Positions 60,707 to 64,000 of a stretch of 64,000 nt of DNA are shown here, in pieces; position 1 is the stretch's first letter; each line of letters begins with the position of its first letter. Below the pieces are notes generated by a model. That model had not been told where the DNA came from. It did no database searches and saw nothing but the letters and a program-made list of their open reading frames with translations. The stretch lies in assembly GCF_023656415.1 (NCBI RefSeq), contig NZ_JAMOIL010000010.1, positions 1-64,000 of the forward strand. Reading direction: 5' to 3'. A program made the position numbers and the translations under genes. This stretch comes from Nocardioides bruguierae. Lineage in GTDB: Bacteria; Actinomycetota; Actinomycetes; Propionibacteriales; Nocardioidaceae.

Positions 60707-61534
60707 TCACTTCGGCTCGGAGGTCAGCACCCGCCGGAAGCCGATGACGAAGGGCAGCACGACCCACAGCAGGATCGAGGTGACCACGGCCAGCGGCTTC
60801 TTCTCCAGGAACATCACCGTGGGGTCGTTCTCCGCCGCCAGGTAGGGCGCCATCGAGTAGTTCATGTCGATGTAGGGGATGACGTCCGGCGCCCAGCTGA
60901 GCAGCGCCAGCAGGATCGAGTAGACGACCAGCGGCAGCAGCAGCGCCACCACGTAGAAGAAGGCGATGCCGCCCGGCGAGGACAGCGTCACGGTCGCCAG
61001 GCCGAAGGCCATGAGGAAGTAGCAGAGCAGCTGGACGATGATCCAGGTCAGCGTCGCCGCCGGCAGGTTCCACTCCGGCGAGGTGCCGTCGATCCCGGCG
61101 TTGACCACGTTGGCGATCGCCGCGAGCCCGACGGAGACGACGATGACGCCGACCGCGAAGAGCACCACGGCCACGAGCTTGGCGAGGAGCACCCGGAGCC
61201 GGTGCGGCTCCAGGGTGAAGGTGACGAGGCTGGTGCGCTGGCCCCACTCGCTGGTGACGGCGATGATCGGGAAGACCGGCAGCAGCAGCGTCAGCGGGGT
61301 GATCATCACCTGCACCCAGCCGTTGAAGCCGATGCCGAGGTCGTTGAGCTGCACGACCAGCTCGGTGATGCCGATGGCCGCGACCAGCAGCAGGCCCGTG
61401 ATCAGCATCAGCCAGAACCCGGCGCGGGTGTCGGTCATCTTGCGCCACTCGACCCCGACGAGGCGGGTGAACGGGACGCGGGCGGTGGCGCTGACGTCGA
61501 TGGCCAGCGGGGCTGCGGGGGCGGCGTGGCTCAT
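60707..61534 (-). CDS. ABC-2 type transporter permease
   Basis: 275 residues with six membrane helices (FWLMLITGLLLVAAIGI, VMITPLTLLLPVFPIIAV, LVAVVLFAVGVIVVSVGLAA and so on) and the FTRLVGVEWRKMTDTRAGF start typical of ABC-2 exporters. It forms an exporter with the ATPase whose stop overlaps its ATG (ATGA). The substrate is unknown. Confidence 0.9.
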   Translation of the reverse strand: MSHAAPAAPLAIDVSATARVPFTRLVGVEWRKMTDTRAGFWLMLITGLLLVAAIGITELVVQLNDLGIGFNGWVQVMITPLTLLLPVFPIIAVTSEWGQRTSLVTFTLEPHRLRVLLAKLVAVVLFAVGVIVVSVGLAAIANVVNAGIDGTSPEWNLPAATLTWIIVQLLCYFLMAFGLATVTLSSPGGIAFFYVVALLLPLVVYSILLALLSWAPDVIPYIDMNYSMAPYLAAENDPTVMFLEKKPLAVVTSILLWVVLPFVIGFRRVLTSEPK

Positions 61535-62466
61535 GCGGAGGCTCCCTGGTCGGCGGGCTGGCTCGCGGGGGCGCCGGGCGCCTCGCGCTGGGTGTCGGAG
61601 GTGAGCTCGAGGAAGAGGTCCTCGAGGTTGACGGACGTGGCGCGCAGGTCGGTGAGCACCACGCCGGCCTCCAGGGCGGCGCGGCCGATCACGGCAGGCT
61701 CGGCCGCGACCTGCAGCCCGGCACCGGCGGGGTCGACCTGGACGCCCTGGGCACGCAGGGCCGCCGCGAGCCGGTCGTTGTCCTCGCTCATGGTCTGGCT
61801 GCCGCCCTGGCTGCCGGCGGTGAGCGTCTCGCGCGTGCCGCGGGCGACGATCCGGCCCTGGCCGATGACCACCATCTCGTCGGCGATGATCTCGACCTCG
61901 TGCAGCAGGTGGCTGGAGAGCAGCACGGTGCCGCCGCGGTCGGCGAAGCCCTTCAGCAGCCCCCGCATCCAGCGGATGCCCGCGGGGTCGAGGCCGTTGG
62001 CGGGCTCGTCGAGGATGAGCACCTGCGGGTCGCCCAGCAGCGCGTGCGCGATGCCGAGCCGCTGCCGCATGCCGAGGGAGTAGTTGCGGATCTTGCGCTT
62101 GGCCTCGGTGTCCGTGAGCGAGACCAGCGCCAGCATCTCGTCCACCCGGGACGACGGCAGCCCCATGACCTTGGCGCCGAGGCTCAGCACCTCGCGGCCG
62201 GACCGGCCGGCGTGCTGCGCGGAGGCGTCGAGCAGGACGCCCACGTGCCGCCCGGGGTTGGGGATGTCGGCGTAGGCGTGGCCACCGATGAGGGTGCGAC
62301 CGGAGGTGGGCTGGGTCAGCCCGACCATCATCCGCATGGTGGTCGTCTTGCCGGCGCCGTTGGGGCCGAGGAAGCCGGTGACCCGGCCGGGCTCAGCCGT
62401 GAACGACACGTCGTCCACGGCGGTGTACGCCCCGTAGGTCTTCGTCAGGGCCTCGACGGTGATCAT
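61531..62466 (-). CDS. ABC transporter ATP-binding protein (ABC-2 exporter)
   Basis: 311 residues: Walker A GPNGAGKT (34-41), signature YSLGMRQRLGIA, Walker B VLILDEPANGLDPAGI, LSSHLLHEVEIIAD. A C-terminal DUF4162-like domain follows, ending TSVNLEDLFLELT. It drives the ABC-2 permease downstream. ATG 62466 is the start; no clean ribosome-binding site is seen (AAAGGCC precedes). Confidence 0.93.
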   Translation of the reverse strand: MITVEALTKTYGAYTAVDDVSFTAEPGRVTGFLGPNGAGKTTTMRMMVGLTQPTSGRTLIGGHAYADIPNPGRHVGVLLDASAQHAGRSGREVLSLGAKVMGLPSSRVDEMLALVSLTDTEAKRKIRNYSLGMRQRLGIAHALLGDPQVLILDEPANGLDPAGIRWMRGLLKGFADRGGTVLLSSHLLHEVEIIADEMVVIGQGRIVARGTRETLTAGSQGGSQTMSEDNDRLAAALRAQGVQVDPAGAGLQVAAEPAVIGRAALEAGVVLTDLRATSVNLEDLFLELTSDTQREAPGAPASQPADQGASA

Positions 62467-62609
62467 GGCCTTTACCCTGCCATGCGGGCCCAGACATCCG
62501 CCTCGGGGATCACCCTGGTCCGCGGCCGTGTCGCGCAGGAGTGGTGCCAGCACCCCCGACGCCAGGGACCAGGGCCCCGGCACCAGGGCCGCGCGCCACC
62601 AGCCGCGGG

Positions 62610-63404
62610 TCAGAGCTCGACGAGCATCCCCGGCTCGGCGAGCGAGATCCGCCCACCGCCGAACGTGCTGCGTGCCTCGTCCACCTGCGGGGCCTTCTCG
62701 TACCACGGCGGGATGTGGGTGAGCACCAGGTGCTGCACCCCCGCCTCGGTGGCCAGGGTGCCGCACTCGGCGGCGGTCAGGTGCAGGTTCGGCGGGTTGA
62801 CGTCGCCCTCGCGGAACGACGCCTCGGCCAGCAGCACGTCCGCGTCACGCGCGAGCTCGGTCAACTGCGGGCAGGGCCCGGTGTCGCCGGTGTAGGCCAG
62901 CACCGCCCCGTCCACCTCGATGCGCATGCCGTAGGCCAGCACGGGGTGGTCGACGGCGCGGGTGTGCACCGTGAACGGGCCGACCCGGACGCCCTCGGCG
63001 GGTGCGTCGGCCCAGTCGAGGAAGTCGAACTCCTCGCTCATGCCCGGCTCCTCGGGCAGGTCGTAGGCCCGCGCCATGCGGCCGGCGGTGTCCTCGGGGC
63101 CCCAGACGGGGATCATCGGCTGCTGCCCGGTGGGGTGGTACTTGCGCATCACGTAGTAGCCGCACAGGTCGAGGCAGTGGTCGGCGTGCAGGTGGCTGAT
63201 GAGCACCGCGTCGACGCCGAGCGGGTCGCTCCAGCGCTGGAGGTTGCTCAGCGCGCCGCTGCCGAGGTCGACGACGACGCGCCAGGTGCGCTCACCGGTG
63301 CCGTCGTCGAAGGGCGCCTCGAGCACGTAGGACGAGGCGGGCGACTCCGGCCCCGGGTAGGAGCCCGAGCAGCCGAGGACGCGGAGCGTGGGCCGGGCGC
63401 TCAT
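62610..63404 (-). CDS. MBL fold metallo-hydrolase, Rv1339-like (class II cAMP phosphodiesterase type)
   Basis: 264 residues. Metal site HLHADH (His71, His73, Asp75, His76), then GYYVMRKYHPTGQQPMIPVWGPE, TGDTGPCP and the LTHIPPWYEK region. It matches mycobacterial Rv1339, an atypical cAMP phosphodiesterase, both in sequence layout (VLGCSGSYPGPESPASSYVLEAP) and in its position by rph and rdgB (here separated by the ABC-2 genes). ATG 63404 follows GAGGTG. Confidence 0.88.
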   Translation of the reverse strand: MSARPTLRVLGCSGSYPGPESPASSYVLEAPFDDGTGERTWRVVVDLGSGALSNLQRWSDPLGVDAVLISHLHADHCLDLCGYYVMRKYHPTGQQPMIPVWGPEDTAGRMARAYDLPEEPGMSEEFDFLDWADAPAEGVRVGPFTVHTRAVDHPVLAYGMRIEVDGAVLAYTGDTGPCPQLTELARDADVLLAEASFREGDVNPPNLHLTAAECGTLATEAGVQHLVLTHIPPWYEKAPQVDEARSTFGGGRISLAEPGMLVEL

Positions 63405-63631
63405 GCCGACACCTCGCCGCAGGGACGGGCACCGCGCTCGACGCGGTGGCCGCGGGGGGCACCGTTGCCCGCCGGGGTCGTCACAGGACACACAGGAGAG
63501 AGGTTAAGCGCAGGTGACGACGGTGTGCACGACCGGGCTCCACCACCCGGTCGCGGGCTGCGTCCCGGCACGCTCACCGCGGGGCCGCGCGTGGCACGGA
63601 TCTCACCACCGGTACGCACCGTGCACACCTG

Positions 63632-64000
63632 CTAGCCGGCCACCCGGGAGATCTCTCCCGCGACGGGCCACGGGTTGAAGGTGCAGCCGCCGAGGTCCTT
63701 GGACTGCTGCATCATCACCGGCGCCGGCTGACCCGACCCCGGGCAGGTGCTGTGGCCCTGGCCGAGCCAGTGCCCGGTCTCGTGGTTGACGACCATGTGC
63801 CGGTAGTCGCGCAGCGAGCCGTCCGCCTCGTTCCAGGCCGGGGACGCGTGCCGCCACCGGGTCTGGTTGATCACCACGTAGCGGCCGACGCGGCACGACC
63901 ACTGCGTGGAGCACTCGCTCGAGAAGTCGGTGAGGGTGGAGGCCTCGGCGAGCACCAGGGTGAAGTCGCCGCCCGAGCGCACGCGGGTGAAGCGGACGCC
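63632..64000 (-). CDS. DUF3152 family protein, partial (start lies beyond the window)
   Basis: The C-terminal 122 residues of a DUF3152 protein; the frame is open to the window edge, so the N-terminus is missing. GVRFTRVRSGGDFTLVLAEAST leads into a metzincin-type zinc motif HETGHWLGQGH (HExxHxxGxxH) and a Cys-rich region (STCPGSGQPAPVMMQQSKDLGGCTFNPW). It is a probable extracytoplasmic metalloprotease-like domain; activity of the family is not established. Confidence 0.88.
   Translation of the reverse strand, partial: GVRFTRVRSGGDFTLVLAEASTLTDFSSECSTQWSCRVGRYVVINQTRWRHASPAWNEADGSLRDYRHMVVNHETGHWLGQGHSTCPGSGQPAPVMMQQSKDLGGCTFNPWPVAGEISRVAG

Overview
The window is high-GC DNA from an actinobacterium. 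Third codon positions are almost all G or C, GTG starts are common, and many genes begin 6-8 bases after a TANNNT -10 box, which is typical of leaderless actinobacterial mRNAs. The gene set (GlbO-type haemoglobin, Rv2466c-like, Rv1339-like and DUF5130 proteins, an SsbB-like paralogue, a SigF/SigB-type sigma factor, a Nur-type nickel box) fits Actinomycetia. A Nocardioides-like member of the Propionibacteriales is my best guess, but this is inference. I see no phage, plasmid, IS element, rRNA or CRISPR; this looks like core and semi-core chromosome.

Layout. 0-12.5 kb: metG, a GPP34 protein and a DUF2254 membrane protein. A block then matches the mycobacterial order Rv2466c-pepN-DUF5130-glbO, with a secreted CHAP hydrolase, mscS and an OsmC protein interspersed. 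12.6-17.1 kb: a membrane-anchored low-complexity protein coupled to an ECF-like sigma factor, a double-hotdog thioesterase, a thiolase and a MarR regulator. 17.2-24.2 kb: ettA, an ssbB-like gene, two dynamin-like GTPases and a PrsW protease, all on the minus strand. 24.4-29.5 kb: an M24 aminopeptidase, a YibE/F membrane protein and a TPM-domain protein. 29.7-42.2 kb: tRNA-Arg, tRNA-His and tRNA-Lys among housekeeping and regulatory genes (LuxR-type response regulator, PIG-L deacetylase, adenosine deaminase, DsbA/MauE pair, orn, sigma factor, MarR-GNAT fusion, FAD oxidoreductase, HxlR with nitroreductase, PPOX protein, permuted lipoate ligase).

42.2-49.2 kb is a sugar-uptake locus: P-loop kinase, TIM-barrel epimerase, ABC ATPase, permease and binding protein, with a divergent ROK repressor and then a GntR regulator. 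Its composition resembles rhizobial frcBCAK/frcR. The binding-protein gene carries a TGA exactly where the lipobox cysteine should be. 49.3-54.4 kb holds a DUF1800/DUF1501 pair (the DUF1501 gene is frameshifted) and a secreted repeat protein. 54.5-57.8 kb holds a GroES paralogue, a DUF3618 protein and an ECF metal transporter (CbiM, PDGLE protein, CbiQ, CbiO). Its promoter overlaps a perfect Nur-type box, pointing to nickel. 58.0-64.0 kb: bcp, a GNAT enzyme, tRNA-Leu, rdgB-rph, an ABC-2 exporter, an Rv1339-like MBL phosphodiesterase and a truncated DUF3152 protein; the rdgB/rph/MBL order again matches Mycobacterium.

Most interesting: the lipobox-to-stop change, the nickel box, the one-cysteine Rv2466c homologue, the frameshifted DUF1501 gene, the sigma-factor operon with its Asn/Gly/Lys-rich membrane partner, and the prsW-GTPase-GTPase-ssbB cluster.
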